Assembly (NCBI GenBank): GCA_903231505.1
Contig: CAFBRK010000143.1
Coordinates: forward strand, 1 to 64,000
Direction: 5' to 3'
DNA: 64,000 bases
Source of the DNA: Olavius algarvensis associated proteobacterium Delta 3
GTDB taxonomy: Bacteria; Desulfobacterota; Desulfobacteria; Desulfobacterales; CAFBRK01
Shown here piece after piece: positions 45,495-55,069 of the stretch. Position numbers and translations under genes: made by a program. The notes beneath the pieces were generated by a model, which worked only from the letters and a program-made list of their open reading frames with translations, was not told the origin of the DNA and did no database searches. How positions within the stretch are numbered: position 1 is the stretch's first letter; every line of letters begins with the position of its first letter.

Positions 45495-46712
45495 TTACGG
45501 GGACCTTCGCCATCCGGGCGGCATCTGGAATGCCGCCGTCGAAAGGTCCCTCGGCCAAACACAGTCGAATTTTCCGTCAATGACCTGAAGTACCATGGTC
45601 GGCACCCGGTTCTGGCGCTCGAATTTCCCGTAGTCGTTGAAGGATACGGGACCGAACGGGGTGGTCGTGTCGGTGTTATCCAGCGCTGCCAAGACATCTT
45701 CAGGCTTTGTGGAGGCCGCCCGGCGGAGTGCGTCCGCTGCCACCAGCAATGCCGAATAGGCTTCCACACCATGATAATCCGGGGCAACGCCATAAGTTTC
45801 GCGGTACCGATCGTAGTAGTCTCCCGCCCCGGGGTACGGCAGCCCGGGGCACCAGAGGGTGGCGGTCAGCAGATATTCACCCGCTGCCCCGGCCTTGTCG
45901 ATAAACTTCTGATGGGTGAATCCGCCGGCCCCGCCGCACAGCAACGCGTTGACACCAAATTGTTTCAGGCTTTTTACCAAAAGCGCACCATCGGCGAGGT
46001 AGGACACCATGTACACCACATCCGGGGGGTTTTCCTTGAGCGGTGCCAACAGTCTCTGAAAATAGGAGGCCCCGACACGTTCCGTTCTGGCGCGTTCCTT
46101 GTGGTACGGGATGATGGCCCGGATTTCGATGTCGTTCTCCCGGCAGAACCACATCATCTGCATCGCACCCCCCGTGCCGTATGGGCTGTTTTCATAGACA
46201 ATCGCCATCGACCTGGGTTTTACACGGTTTTTAAGAAAATCCTCCAGGCCCTTGGCATAGTCACTGGCCGGGGGGTTCAGCCGGTAAACGTATCGCCATT
46301 TCCGCTGGGTGATGCGATCGTCGGCGGCGGTACAGACCAGAAACGGTGTTTTCATGGCATTGGCAACCCGCCCCATATAGACCGTGTTGCTGCTCTGATA
46401 GGCGCCGACGAGCATGACCGCACCGCCGGTGGAAACCAGCTGCCGAACGGCGGCTTCGCCGGCATCCCGCTCACCACGGTCGTCGGCATACACCAGCTTC
46501 AACGGCCGGCCATTGATGCCGCCCTCTTTGTTTATTTTGGTCAGGGCCATGTCAAATGACTGTCTCATCATGGTCGCGTAAGTGTAGCTCTCGGAGTGGG
46601 GAATGCCGACAATAAGAGGATCCGCTGCGGGTACGGGGCTGGAATACACTGAAAGACCCATCACGAGCAAAACAACCATACCGATGCCGACGTGTGTGCA
46701 TCTGTGACTCAT
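45495..46712 (-). CDS. LivK-type (Peripla_BP_6) substrate-binding protein, orphan
   Basis: 405 residues with a signal peptide (about 1-29). The type I binding-protein fold includes VGIPHSESY, GGINGRPLKLVYADD and SYLADGALLVKSLKQFG. It resembles amide/amino-acid ABC receptors, yet no ABC permease or ATPase is nearby. It lies next to a histidine kinase/response regulator pair and a TRAP system, so it may serve as a sensory partner. It is related to the protein at 50.4 kb. Confidence 0.88.
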   Translation of the reverse strand: MSHRCTHVGIGMVVLLVMGLSVYSSPVPAADPLIVGIPHSESYTYATMMRQSFDMALTKINKEGGINGRPLKLVYADDRGERDAGEAAVRQLVSTGGAVMLVGAYQSSNTVYMGRVANAMKTPFLVCTAADDRITQRKWRYVYRLNPPASDYAKGLEDFLKNRVKPRSMAIVYENSPYGTGGAMQMMWFCRENDIEIRAIIPYHKERARTERVGASYFQRLLAPLKENPPDVVYMVSYLADGALLVKSLKQFGVNALLCGGAGGFTHQKFIDKAGAAGEYLLTATLWCPGLPYPGAGDYYDRYRETYGVAPDYHGVEAYSALLVAADALRRAASTKPEDVLAALDNTDTTTPFGPVSFNDYGKFERQNRVPTMVLQVIDGKFDCVWPRDLSTAAFQMPPGWRRSP

Positions 46713-46804
46713 GATTTGCTCCTTGTATGGATAAGGGTGGGGTCCAATGGAGAGTGATTATGATTACCGCGTCTGTTAAAAAATAAAGACCTCCTGATTC
46801 TCGA

Positions 46805-46833
46805 TCTATATCCCCGATACAAATCGCCGTCAA
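46805..46833 (-). promoter_or_regulatory. sigma-70 promoter of the orphan binding-protein gene
   Basis: On the minus strand TTGACG (46828-46833), a 17-base spacer and TATAGA (46805-46810) give a good promoter. The predicted start is about 85 bases upstream of the binding-protein ATG. The gene thus has its own promoter, separate from the regulator gene upstream. Confidence 0.6.
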
Positions 46834-46893
46834 TGGGCCGATTTCTGATTTTTCTGTCAGAAAATTTCTTACAAAGAAATCCTGTTGACGGGG

Positions 46894-47532
46894 TCATGCC
46901 TCGATGAGACGGTTCTGGATGGCAAAACGGGAGAGCTCCGCATTGTTTCGAAGGCCGAGTTTCTTGAGCAGGCGGAAGCGATAGGTGTCCACGGTTTTAA
47001 TGCTGATGTTGTAGGCAGAGGCGATTTCCCGGTTGGTATGGCCAAGGGCCAGGCGGCGCAACACCTGGAGTTCCCGTGTGGACAGAGAGTCCAGGGGCGA
47101 TCGCCCCTCGGTCCCACGGGCCAGGCGAAGGGCTAATACTTCGGCCGCCTCCTCGGTCAGATACCGGAAGCCGTCATACACCTTCCGGATCGCAGTCACC
47201 AGCTGCTCCGGCGCCGACTTTTTGGTGAGATACCCTTTGGCGCCGGCCTCAATGGCACGTACGATATACTGTTCTTCTTCGTGCATGGTAAGCACGAGAA
47301 TCGGCAGATCCGGATATTCAGAACACAAGCGGGAGATGACCTCCAGCCCGTCCAACCCCGGCATGGAAATATCCACCACCACCACATCGGGGGACGCCTT
47401 ACGGGTTTTCCGGAGGGCTTCGTGCCCGTCCTTGGCTTCGGCGACCACTTCCATGCGCCCGCTTTCTTCGACAATCCGACGCAGCCCGTCCCGGACAATA
47501 CTGTGGTCGTCGGCAAGAAGCACCCGAATCAT
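46894..47532 (-). CDS. NarL/FixJ-type response regulator
   Basis: A 212-residue two-component transcription factor. The receiver domain has D8, D9, phospho-acceptor D54 and K104. The C-terminal LuxR-type helix-turn-helix (about 146-210) reads LSTRELQVLRRLALGHTNRE. It overlaps the kinase gene by ATGA, so the pair is co-translated. Likely targets are the binding-protein and TRAP genes downstream, by position. Confidence 0.94.
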   Translation of the reverse strand: MIRVLLADDHSIVRDGLRRIVEESGRMEVVAEAKDGHEALRKTRKASPDVVVVDISMPGLDGLEVISRLCSEYPDLPILVLTMHEEEQYIVRAIEAGAKGYLTKKSAPEQLVTAIRKVYDGFRYLTEEAAEVLALRLARGTEGRSPLDSLSTRELQVLRRLALGHTNREIASAYNISIKTVDTYRFRLLKKLGLRNNAELSRFAIQNRLIEA

Positions 47533-49994
47533 GAGCGTTGATTTCCTTTCACCGGCACCCGAAACTGCACCCGGGTGCCTTCTCCGGGCCGGGATCGAAC
47601 CGTCACATCGCCCCCGACCAGCCCGGCCCGCTCCCGCATCCCCGCCACGCCGAGCGCCTCGTTTTCGGACAGGACTTGTATATCGAACCCGTTGCCGTCG
47701 TCTGAGACCGACAGGACTACAAACCCGTCGGACCCCATCAGATCCACGTTCACCCGGGCGGCATCGGCGTGGCGAGCCACATTGGTCAGGGCTTCCTGGG
47801 CGATCCGGTAGGCCGCCGTTGCCAGAGTGTCGGGCACCGGCGGAACGCCGTTGTGCTCAAAAATACAGGAGATTTCGGTGCGCCGCTCAAAATCGGTGGT
47901 GTACCATTCCAGGGCATCGACCAGCCCGAGGGTGTCCAGAACCCCCGGCCGCAATCGGATAGCGATCCCCCGGACCTCTTCTATGGTCCTGTCGATCAAT
48001 CGGCACATCGTCATGGCCCGTTCGGACCCGGCGCTATCCCCTTCGTTCAGGCGATCCCGCAGCCAGACGGCATCCATCCGAAGCGCCGTGAGGACCTGCC
48101 CCAGTTCATCGTGAAGTTCCCGGGCAATGGCGGCCCGCTCCTGTTCCTGGCGGGACATAATGCTGCCGGAAAGCCGCCGAAGCTGATCCTGGGCTTTCTT
48201 GACAACGGTGACATCGGTACAGATACTGCACACCCCGCTGGCGGCACCGGACTCATCGTAGATGGGGAATTTTACCGACAGGTAGGTATGCGGCCCGTCA
48301 TCCTGGGGAATGACCTCTTCCACCTGTCGGGGGCGGCGCTCTTCGAGCACCTTCTCGTCGTGGCACCGGAATTGATCGGCAACCGCGATGGGGAGAATCT
48401 CCATGTCGGTCTTCCCCCGCGCGCTGTCGCCGGCAACACCGAACAGCTCCTCGAAACGGGAATTGACCAGAGTGAATCGGCCATGCCGGTCCTTCATATA
48501 CACCACGGCCGGCGTGTACCGAAGCAGGCCGGAAATCTCATGGGTCCGTTTTCGAACCTGAACTTCGAGGTCCCTGGAATATCGACCGAGGGCCTCTTTG
48601 GCCTGCCGGAGTGCCTCTTCGGCGCGATTCCGCTCGGTCACATCGATGGACACCGCCAGCGTCCGGGTGATCCGCCCATCCTCATCCCGGTCTGCAATTG
48701 CCGACAAGAGGACGTCGATCACCTCTCCGGATTTCTTTCGGAACTGGTAGGAGACATCCCGGCAGACGCCTCTCTCGAAAAACATGGGAAATACCGTCTC
48801 TTCGGCATATTTTCGTGACACCTCTGTGAAAAAGTCGGTTAACGGAAGGCCGATCACCTCGTCCCGCCGGTACCCCATGACGTCCACCCAGTAGTCACTG
48901 ACACTCACCAGTTTCCCCTGGGTATCGATGGAGTGAAGCATGGCCGGCGTGTGGTGGTACAATGACCGGTAGCGTTCTTCGCCCTGTCGCAGGGCCCTTT
49001 CTGCGGATTTCCGCTGAAGAAGTTCGTTGCTGGCCTTCCGGTAGAGCATGAATACGAGAAACCCCACCAGAAAGCACAGGGCCAGGATCGCCGGTCCGGT
49101 AACCTCGACAAACGGATCGGACATGATCCGGGCCACGTCCTTGCGACTGCGCAGGTGAACCAGCCGCCATCCGGGATGACGGTCAATCTGCGACTGGTTC
49201 ACGATGTAGGCAGTGCCGGAAGCATCCTTGGCAGTCTGGTCCTCGTGAAAGGTCAGCCCGATCCAGTTCCAGGGGCCGGCACCAAATTGGCGGGATCTGG
49301 AAATCCGGATGTCTTCCTCCGGGGTAATCTTCCGGATGGATTGAAACAGCCATTCTTTCCGGTTCGATATAAAAATGATCCCCGACGGGTCTGTCACCAG
49401 GACGCTTTCATCCTCGCTGAAGCCGGCTTCCTTTTCAATCTGATCGATGGACGCCTTGATCACCGCCAGTCCGATGGGAATGTCCTCTCCTTTTTCGAAT
49501 ATGGGATAGCTGTAGTAAGCGCCCCTCTTGTTGGACGTCACCCCGAGGGCCAGATAGGTTGCCGGCGCGCTGTGCATCGCTTCCTGAAAGTAGGGGCGAA
49601 AAGCAAAATTCTTACCGATGAAACTGTCGGGCGCATCCCGGTTGCTGGACGCCACGGTGTTGCCCTCGTGGTTCATCAGATAACAGACATCCACCTCGAG
49701 GGAATCTTTGAAAATATCGAGAACGGCATTGGCCCGGTCCAGGGATTTTCGGCTGGGCCGCACGAGAAGCTCCAGCATTTCATCCATCCGGGACAGTGCC
49801 CGAACCGGGCGGATGTTCTCCAGCAGCATGGACGACAGGTTCTTCCGGATCAGCTCCACCCGGGTGATCGCCTGCCGTTCGGCTTCGGTCCGGGCGGCCT
49901 CCCGCAGGGCGGAATAATACAAGTAGCCCCCCGTGGATGCCGACAGAAAAGCAAATAACGACAACATGAGCAGGATGGTACGAAGTTTGAGCAT
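47529..49994 (-). CDS. sensor histidine kinase, Cache-PAS-PAS-HisKA_3
   Basis: 821 residues. A first membrane helix (about 5-26) and an extracytoplasmic double-Cache-like sensor (about 30-310) precede a second helix (about 313-335). Two PAS domains follow (about 350-475 and 495-620), then a HisKA_3 dimerisation region with phospho-histidine in AIARELHDELGQVL, and an HATPase domain with DDGNGFD and GVAGMRERA. The start at 49994 follows GAGGGG. The first PAS contains a YxCRDVSY-type loop. Cache sensors often bind small carboxylates or amino acids, matching the nearby transporters. Confidence 0.92.
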   Translation of the reverse strand: MLKLRTILLMLSLFAFLSASTGGYLYYSALREAARTEAERQAITRVELIRKNLSSMLLENIRPVRALSRMDEMLELLVRPSRKSLDRANAVLDIFKDSLEVDVCYLMNHEGNTVASSNRDAPDSFIGKNFAFRPYFQEAMHSAPATYLALGVTSNKRGAYYSYPIFEKGEDIPIGLAVIKASIDQIEKEAGFSEDESVLVTDPSGIIFISNRKEWLFQSIRKITPEEDIRISRSRQFGAGPWNWIGLTFHEDQTAKDASGTAYIVNQSQIDRHPGWRLVHLRSRKDVARIMSDPFVEVTGPAILALCFLVGFLVFMLYRKASNELLQRKSAERALRQGEERYRSLYHHTPAMLHSIDTQGKLVSVSDYWVDVMGYRRDEVIGLPLTDFFTEVSRKYAEETVFPMFFERGVCRDVSYQFRKKSGEVIDVLLSAIADRDEDGRITRTLAVSIDVTERNRAEEALRQAKEALGRYSRDLEVQVRKRTHEISGLLRYTPAVVYMKDRHGRFTLVNSRFEELFGVAGDSARGKTDMEILPIAVADQFRCHDEKVLEERRPRQVEEVIPQDDGPHTYLSVKFPIYDESGAASGVCSICTDVTVVKKAQDQLRRLSGSIMSRQEQERAAIARELHDELGQVLTALRMDAVWLRDRLNEGDSAGSERAMTMCRLIDRTIEEVRGIAIRLRPGVLDTLGLVDALEWYTTDFERRTEISCIFEHNGVPPVPDTLATAAYRIAQEALTNVARHADAARVNVDLMGSDGFVVLSVSDDGNGFDIQVLSENEALGVAGMRERAGLVGGDVTVRSRPGEGTRVQFRVPVKGNQRS

Positions 49995-50012
49995 CACGCC
50001 CCTCTCTGGCAC

Positions 50013-50448
50013 GCATGGGTCATGGTTGGAAGGGATACGGGCCGCTTCAAGACGGGATTGGATGTCGGTGTGGTTCAGTGCAAATTCGCCAAGCGCGGTT
50101 TACATAATCCGTTTCTGTGTCCCCGCCCCTGAAAAGATTATATGAAATCATCAGGTTACACTATCAGATGGCACAAATATGGGCAACCCTCCCTTGAAGA
50201 GAGCCGTCCGCTTGGTGCGATACCTGCGATAGATGGAGATGACCGGAGGTGAGATGGCGGTTCAGGAGAGACGAAGGGAAACGCTTTTATAACGATTTTC
50301 AGAATTCCGTTCCGAAACCTGACTCACGGTCCAGGGTGTGGATGTTTCTCTGGATAGTAAATGCCTTAATCGATCCCCTCTTGACATTCGGCCCCCCGTA
50401 CCGCACTCTGCCGGGACAAACTGCAATCGGAAATAAGGAATTCAATCG
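50013..50448. other. 436-base divergent intergenic region
   Basis: No gene is visible between the kinase and the second binding-protein gene. It holds one copy of a direct repeat (see the entry at 50282) and a TTGACA at about 50382 without a convincing -10. Regulatory sites for both genes are expected here but cannot be resolved. Confidence 0.5.
50282..50316 (+). repeat. direct repeat flanking the binding-protein gene, copy 1
   Basis: Contains CGATTTTCAGAATTCCGTTC, identical over 20 bases to 51700-51719. Both copies are preceded by a CGCTTNTA-like stretch. They lie 170 bases before and 30 bases after the binding-protein gene, in the same orientation. Confidence 0.7.
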
Positions 50449-51669
50449 ATGATGGGATCTTGTTCAGAAAAATTAAAGACCTTAATCGGTTTCACTGTGT
50501 GGACGGTGGTTGCGGCGGTGGCCATGTCCGGGTTTCCCCGGTACGCCGAGGGGGCCTTGCGCATCGGTATCGTTCTGCCGCTGTCGGGACAGATGGCGAC
50601 CATCGGAGAGCAGGTGTCGGAGGCTTTCCGCTTTGCGGTCGAGGAACTTCGCCGTAACGGAAACCTCAAAGGGGACTCACTGGAACTCATTTTTGCCGAC
50701 ACCGGCGGCGATCCGGCACAAGCCCGCGCCGCTGTCGCACAGTTACTATCCCAGGACAAGGTCTCGGCCTTGATCGGTGGTATTGCCGGACCGGCAACTT
50801 GGGAAATCGCACGGGCGGCCCAGCGCGATCAGGTGCCATTTTTGATTACCACCGCCTCGGCCGACAGCCTCACCCGCCAGGGATGGGATTATGTCTTCCG
50901 GTTGAGCCTCCCGGTTCAGGCGCAAATCGGAGCTTTCGCCGGGTTTATCGACAATGGGACCCGGGGAATCCGCACCGCCGCGGTGCTCCATGACGACTCG
51001 CGGCTCGGTCCGTACCGAAGCGAAACGCTTCTCCGGTTGTGGCATGCCCGGGACATCGAAACGATTCTCATCTCGGGGTTCCCCGCGTTTTCCGGGGATT
51101 TCAGGCCGCTTCTGGCAAAAGCAAAAGTCAAGTCCCCCGAGCTTGTGTACCTTTTATTTTCCCGGGAAGATGCACCTCTGGTGCTTCGCCAGGTGAAAGA
51201 GCTCCGCCTGAATGCCAAGCTGATTATCGGTGAAGCCGCCGGTTTCGGCGACCCGGAGCTCTTCCAGAAAGACGCAGATGCCGCCGAATACTTATGCGTG
51301 TTGACCCAATGGACACCCAACGCGCCCTATCCCGGTGTCACCGATTTAGCAGAAGCCTACCGTGAGCGGTACGACAGAATGCCGGACTACCGCACCGCAC
51401 AAGCTTACGCCGGCATGCAGGTCATCATCGACGCCGTGGTCCGGACCGGAACGCCGACACCCCAGAATCTGCGGCGGGCGCTGGCCAAAACGAGCATGGC
51501 GACGGTGTACGGCAGGGTTAATTTCGAAAGCGGCAACGGCCTCACCAATCAGAACCAACCGGCAATGCTGGTCCTTCAGTGGATCGACCAACAGCAGGAA
51601 ATCGTCTGGCCGCGGAAACTGGCCACCAAACGGCTGGTATTCCCAAATCCGAAATGGCGGAAGAGATAG
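50449..51669 (+). CDS. LivK-type (Peripla_BP_6) substrate-binding protein, orphan, second copy
   Basis: 406 residues with a signal peptide (about 1-37). The fold motifs include IGIVLPLSGQMATIGEQV, GDSLELIFADTGGDPAQA and VSALIGGIAGPAT. The closing part (LVLQWIDQQQEIVWPRK) parallels that of the binding protein at 45.5 kb (MVLQVIDGKFDCVWPRD), so the two are paralogues of modest similarity. No ABC transporter components are adjacent. It is divergent from the histidine kinase and flanked by direct repeats. Confidence 0.88.
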   Translation: MMGSCSEKLKTLIGFTVWTVVAAVAMSGFPRYAEGALRIGIVLPLSGQMATIGEQVSEAFRFAVEELRRNGNLKGDSLELIFADTGGDPAQARAAVAQLLSQDKVSALIGGIAGPATWEIARAAQRDQVPFLITTASADSLTRQGWDYVFRLSLPVQAQIGAFAGFIDNGTRGIRTAAVLHDDSRLGPYRSETLLRLWHARDIETILISGFPAFSGDFRPLLAKAKVKSPELVYLLFSREDAPLVLRQVKELRLNAKLIIGEAAGFGDPELFQKDADAAEYLCVLTQWTPNAPYPGVTDLAEAYRERYDRMPDYRTAQAYAGMQVIIDAVVRTGTPTPQNLRRALAKTSMATVYGRVNFESGNGLTNQNQPAMLVLQWIDQQQEIVWPRKLATKRLVFPNPKWRKR

Positions 51670-51699
51670 GATAACACCTTACGTCGACGGCGCTTATAG

Positions 51700-51719
51700 C
51701 GATTTTCAGAATTCCGTTC
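51700..51719 (+). repeat. direct repeat flanking the binding-protein gene, copy 2
   Basis: Twenty bases identical to the copy in 50282-50316. It is followed, 75 bases on, by a hairpin element. A 13-base part (AATTCCGTTCTGA) recurs in inverted orientation near 60975-60987, again close to a hairpin element, so the two motifs may form one composite element. Confidence 0.7.
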
Positions 51720-51793
51720 TGACCCTGGACCCTACCTTCAATCGGAACACATTTATGGCAACTGCTACAGGCCTCGATATGTTCGGCGTCGGG

Positions 51794-51855
51794 ATCGCTA
51801 TCGGTATCGGAATCGAAACGGGAAGACGACCTTCTCAGTCGATACCGATAGCGAT
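51794..51855. repeat. dispersed intergenic hairpin element, copy 2
   Basis: A perfect 16-bp inverted repeat: ATCGCTATCGGTATCG (51794-51809) with CGATACCGATAGCGAT (51840-51855). The GCTATCGG change seen here is matched by CCGATAGC in the other arm, so pairing is kept while sequence differs from the other copies. It lies between the convergent binding-protein and PBP1A genes. Confidence 0.8.
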
Positions 51856-51908
51856 TCCGATGAATCCTCACGCGTCATACCCTTCCCATAGCGGTCACCC
51901 GAACGATA

Positions 51909-54317
51909 CTACATCAGGGTCTTGTAAAACTCCTCCGGTTCGCTGATCTTGTCGGGGGCTTTGGTGTACTTGGTGGGAGCGGTGCCTTCCTTGAAACACT
52001 CGAATATCGTTTCGGTCGATTCGGCAATCGGCAATAGTCCGGTCTCGGCATCGATCTTGGAAAAGACAATCCCTTCGGGAACCGGAAAGACTTCGATGGG
52101 CAGCCCCTCATGAATCCGTTTCATGAATCCGAGCCAAATGGGGCTGGCCGCCCGTGAGCCGGTCTCCCCCTTGCCAAGGGAGCGTTCATCGTCGAATCCC
52201 ACCCATGTCCCGGTAATATATTGAGGCGTGTATCCGACAAACCAGGCATCGAAGAGATTGTTGGTCGTACCCGTCTTTCCGGCGGTCGGGCGCTTGAGGG
52301 CCTTAGCCCGATGACCGGTGCCACGTTTGACAACCCCCTCCAGAAGGTTCGTCATAATATACGCGGTGGTTTTGTCGATCACTTTTTCCTTCAGGGGATC
52401 GGCCTCGTAAATCAGCTTCCCGTTCCGGTCATGAATCCGTCGGATAAAGACCGGCTCCACCCGATATCCCTGATTGGCAAAAATGGCATAGGCGTTGACC
52501 AGTTCCAGCAGCGACATACCCGAAGATCCCAATGCGATGGACAAGTCCCGGCTCAACTCGGCCGTAATCCCCAACTTTCGGGAATAGTCGATTAAATAAT
52601 CGATCCCGATCTCCCTGAGCAGTTTGATCGTGACGACATTTCGTGACTTGGCCAAGGCTTCCCGAAGTCGCGTGGGCCCATAGAATTTTTCTTTGTAGTT
52701 TTTGGGTTTCCAGACAAAGGCCCGCTCGGTGTCCTCGAACACTATCGGTGAATCGATAATAATACTGGCCGGCGTGAATTGTTTGTCGAGGGCGGCGGCA
52801 TAAATGATCGGTTTAAACGCGGAGCCGGGCTGGCGTCTGGACTGAATCGCCCGGTTGAACTGGCTGTTCTGAAAATCCAGACCGCCGACCATGGCCTTGA
52901 CTTCTCCGGAGCCCTCCTCAATGGCCAGCATGGCGGCTTGGGCGATGGGCTGCTGTTCCAGATTCAGGGTCCAGAGCTCCGATTCCGGCGCCTGGCCTTT
53001 GACAGCCACTTCGATGACATTCCCGACCTTGAGGGCATTGGATGGCCGATCGATCCGCTGCTCATAGTAGGCCACCTCCAAATCCGGCCGACGCGCCCAG
53101 CGCATTGTTTCCAGATCGATGCGCCCCCGGCTGTTTCCCATCCGAACATAAACGGCGCGCCCCGGATCGTCGACTTCAATCACAACACCTTTGACATTCT
53201 GCCCTTCGGCCAAAGGTGCTTTGTCAAACTCCGCCTGCAGTTCCGAAGAAAAGGATTCGATCTCTTCCGGCTTTAGATGCATGAGCGGGCCGCGATATCC
53301 CTGTCGCTTGTCCAGGTCGAAAAGGCCCTTTTTGAGTTCCTCCCGTGCAATCTTCTGCATATCGACGTTGACCGCAGTGTACACCTGAAGCCCCCCGGTG
53401 TAGAGCATTTCCGGGCCGTAAATCTCTTCAAGCATGCGCCGGATGTGCTCCGTGTAGGACGGCACTTTTTCAATATACCAGTTTTTTCGGGGCATGATGT
53501 CCAGTTGTATGTCCATCGCTTCGGCCGCCTGGGCCCTGGTGATATAACCTTCGGTGACCATGCGATTGAGGGTGTATATCTGCCGCTCCCTGGCGCGGTT
53601 CGGATGTCGAAAGGGAGAGTACCGGCTGGGTGCCTGTGGTAAACCGGCAAGTATGGCACATTCGGCAAGGTTCAGATCTTCAACGGCTTTGTCGAAATAG
53701 TTCTCCGCAGCGGCTTGAACGCCATAGGCGCCGTGGCCCAGATAGATCTGATTCAGGTAAAGAAAAAGTATCTCTTCTTTTGTAAACACGTTGTCGATCC
53801 GATAAGCCAGAATCGCCTCTTTCATTTTTCGCCGATAGCTGCGTTCGGGGGTCAGCAAAAAAGATTTGGTCACCTGCTGGGTAATGGTGCTGCCGCCCTG
53901 TACAATCGTACCGGCCTCCAGATTTTTAAAAAAGGCTCTGATGATACTCAGAAAGTCAATCCCCTTGTGCTTGTAGAACCGTGCGTCTTCAGCGGCGATG
54001 AACGCTTCAATGAGCATTTTGGGCATTTTCGACAACGGCAGAACGATTCGCCGTTCTTTATAAAACTCCGCAATTTTCCGATTGTCGTCCGAATATACGG
54101 TGGTGATTACCGAGGGTCGGTAGTCGGCCAGAGACGTTATTTTGGGAAGGTCTCCGCTGAGATGCAGGTAGAGACCGACGCCGGCTGCGGAAACTCCGAT
54201 CAGGCCCAGCACCGCCAGAATGAACAGCCAGCGGATCACCTTCCGGGTGATGCTGCCGCGCTCCCGGCGTGTCCGGTTTTTCCGTATCTCTGAATTTTGT
54301 TTGTGATTCGTCATCAT
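51909..54317 (-). CDS. penicillin-binding protein 1A, bifunctional
   Basis: About 802 residues: a peptidoglycan glycosyltransferase plus transpeptidase. One membrane helix (about 24-50) is followed by the GT51 domain with EDARFYKHKGID, GGSTITQQ and the KEAILAYRID motif. An OB-like insert follows, then the transpeptidase with active-site serine in PGSAFKPI, SRN and KTGTTNN. It builds cell wall at the inner membrane. Start MMTNHKQ is chosen because the upstream extension is not membrane-anchor-like; the ribosome site is weak. Confidence 0.93.
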   Translation of the reverse strand: MMTNHKQNSEIRKNRTRRERGSITRKVIRWLFILAVLGLIGVSAAGVGLYLHLSGDLPKITSLADYRPSVITTVYSDDNRKIAEFYKERRIVLPLSKMPKMLIEAFIAAEDARFYKHKGIDFLSIIRAFFKNLEAGTIVQGGSTITQQVTKSFLLTPERSYRRKMKEAILAYRIDNVFTKEEILFLYLNQIYLGHGAYGVQAAAENYFDKAVEDLNLAECAILAGLPQAPSRYSPFRHPNRARERQIYTLNRMVTEGYITRAQAAEAMDIQLDIMPRKNWYIEKVPSYTEHIRRMLEEIYGPEMLYTGGLQVYTAVNVDMQKIAREELKKGLFDLDKRQGYRGPLMHLKPEEIESFSSELQAEFDKAPLAEGQNVKGVVIEVDDPGRAVYVRMGNSRGRIDLETMRWARRPDLEVAYYEQRIDRPSNALKVGNVIEVAVKGQAPESELWTLNLEQQPIAQAAMLAIEEGSGEVKAMVGGLDFQNSQFNRAIQSRRQPGSAFKPIIYAAALDKQFTPASIIIDSPIVFEDTERAFVWKPKNYKEKFYGPTRLREALAKSRNVVTIKLLREIGIDYLIDYSRKLGITAELSRDLSIALGSSGMSLLELVNAYAIFANQGYRVEPVFIRRIHDRNGKLIYEADPLKEKVIDKTTAYIMTNLLEGVVKRGTGHRAKALKRPTAGKTGTTNNLFDAWFVGYTPQYITGTWVGFDDERSLGKGETGSRAASPIWLGFMKRIHEGLPIEVFPVPEGIVFSKIDAETGLLPIAESTETIFECFKEGTAPTKYTKAPDKISEPEEFYKTLM

Positions 54318-54691
54318 TGGCTCTATCGTCCCAAAGCTCCCTCTCCCGCAGCGGGCTGGCAGATGGTCATCCACCCGGTATTCGACGATATCGATCCATC
54401 AGAAACTATAAATTATAGTCAATGGTGAACGGAATGTAAACTCCCGGAAGCACATTCCCGTCTTTATATGGGAAAGCAGGCTTAAATGTATTTGACTTCA
54501 TTGAACATGAGCGGTAAATGTAAAAATTTTGGTTTTAAATATTACAGGCGTTCCCTTTCGTTGCCGGCAGCGGCCACGACCGTCGGGTACCGCCCACGAT
54601 GAACCGGCATACCCTGATGAGCGGACACGGCGTTGGCAGCGACCGGGTCATCGCGGGAAGGGACGGATGTCGCGGAGAGAGATAAAACCCC
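54318..54691. other. 374-base divergent intergenic region
   Basis: Between the PBP1A and hisI genes, which are divergent. No coding frame here looks real. An AT-rich segment (about 54405-54545) probably contains promoters for both genes, but no box pair is convincing. Confidence 0.45.
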
Positions 54692-55069
54692 ATGATAACG
54701 CTTGATTTTAAAAAAACCGGGGGGCTTGTCCCGGCCATTGCACAGGCTCATGACACCGGCGAGGTACTCATGCTCGCCTATATGAATCAGGAGGCCTTCG
54801 AAAAGACCCTGGCCACCGGCAACGCGACCTACTTCAGTCGCAGCCGGAACACACTGTGGATAAAAGGAGAATCTTCCGGTAATGTCCAGCAGGTCAAGGA
54901 GATTCGGATTGACTGTGATAACGATACGGTTCTATTGAAAGTGGAACAGCTCGGCGGGGCGGCCTGCCATACCGGATACCGCAGCTGTTTTTATCGCAAA
55001 GTCGACCGTGACGGTCTCTCCATGGTGGGTGAGCCGGTATTCGATCCAAAGGAGGTATACGGTAAATGA
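54692..55069 (+). CDS. hisI: phosphoribosyl-AMP cyclohydrolase
   Basis: A 125-residue enzyme for the third step of histidine synthesis. It has the metal motifs [11 protein letters not shown] and [11 protein letters not shown], and [12 protein letters not shown] in the N-terminal half. No phosphoribosyl-ATP pyrophosphatase (HisE) domain is fused. It overlaps hisG by four bases. Confidence 0.95.
   Translation: MITLDFKKTGGLVPAIAQAHDTGEVLMLAYMNQEAFEKTLATGNATYFSRSRNTLWIKGESSGNVQQVKEIRIDCDNDTVLLKVEQLGGAACHTGYRSCFYRKVDRDGLSMVGEPVFDPKEVYGK

Noticed and set aside
50168-50185. Possible sigma-54 site TGGCAC...GGCA upstream of the second binding-protein gene
   Set aside because: Spacing between GG and GC is eleven bases, not ten, and the -12 element lacks TTGC.
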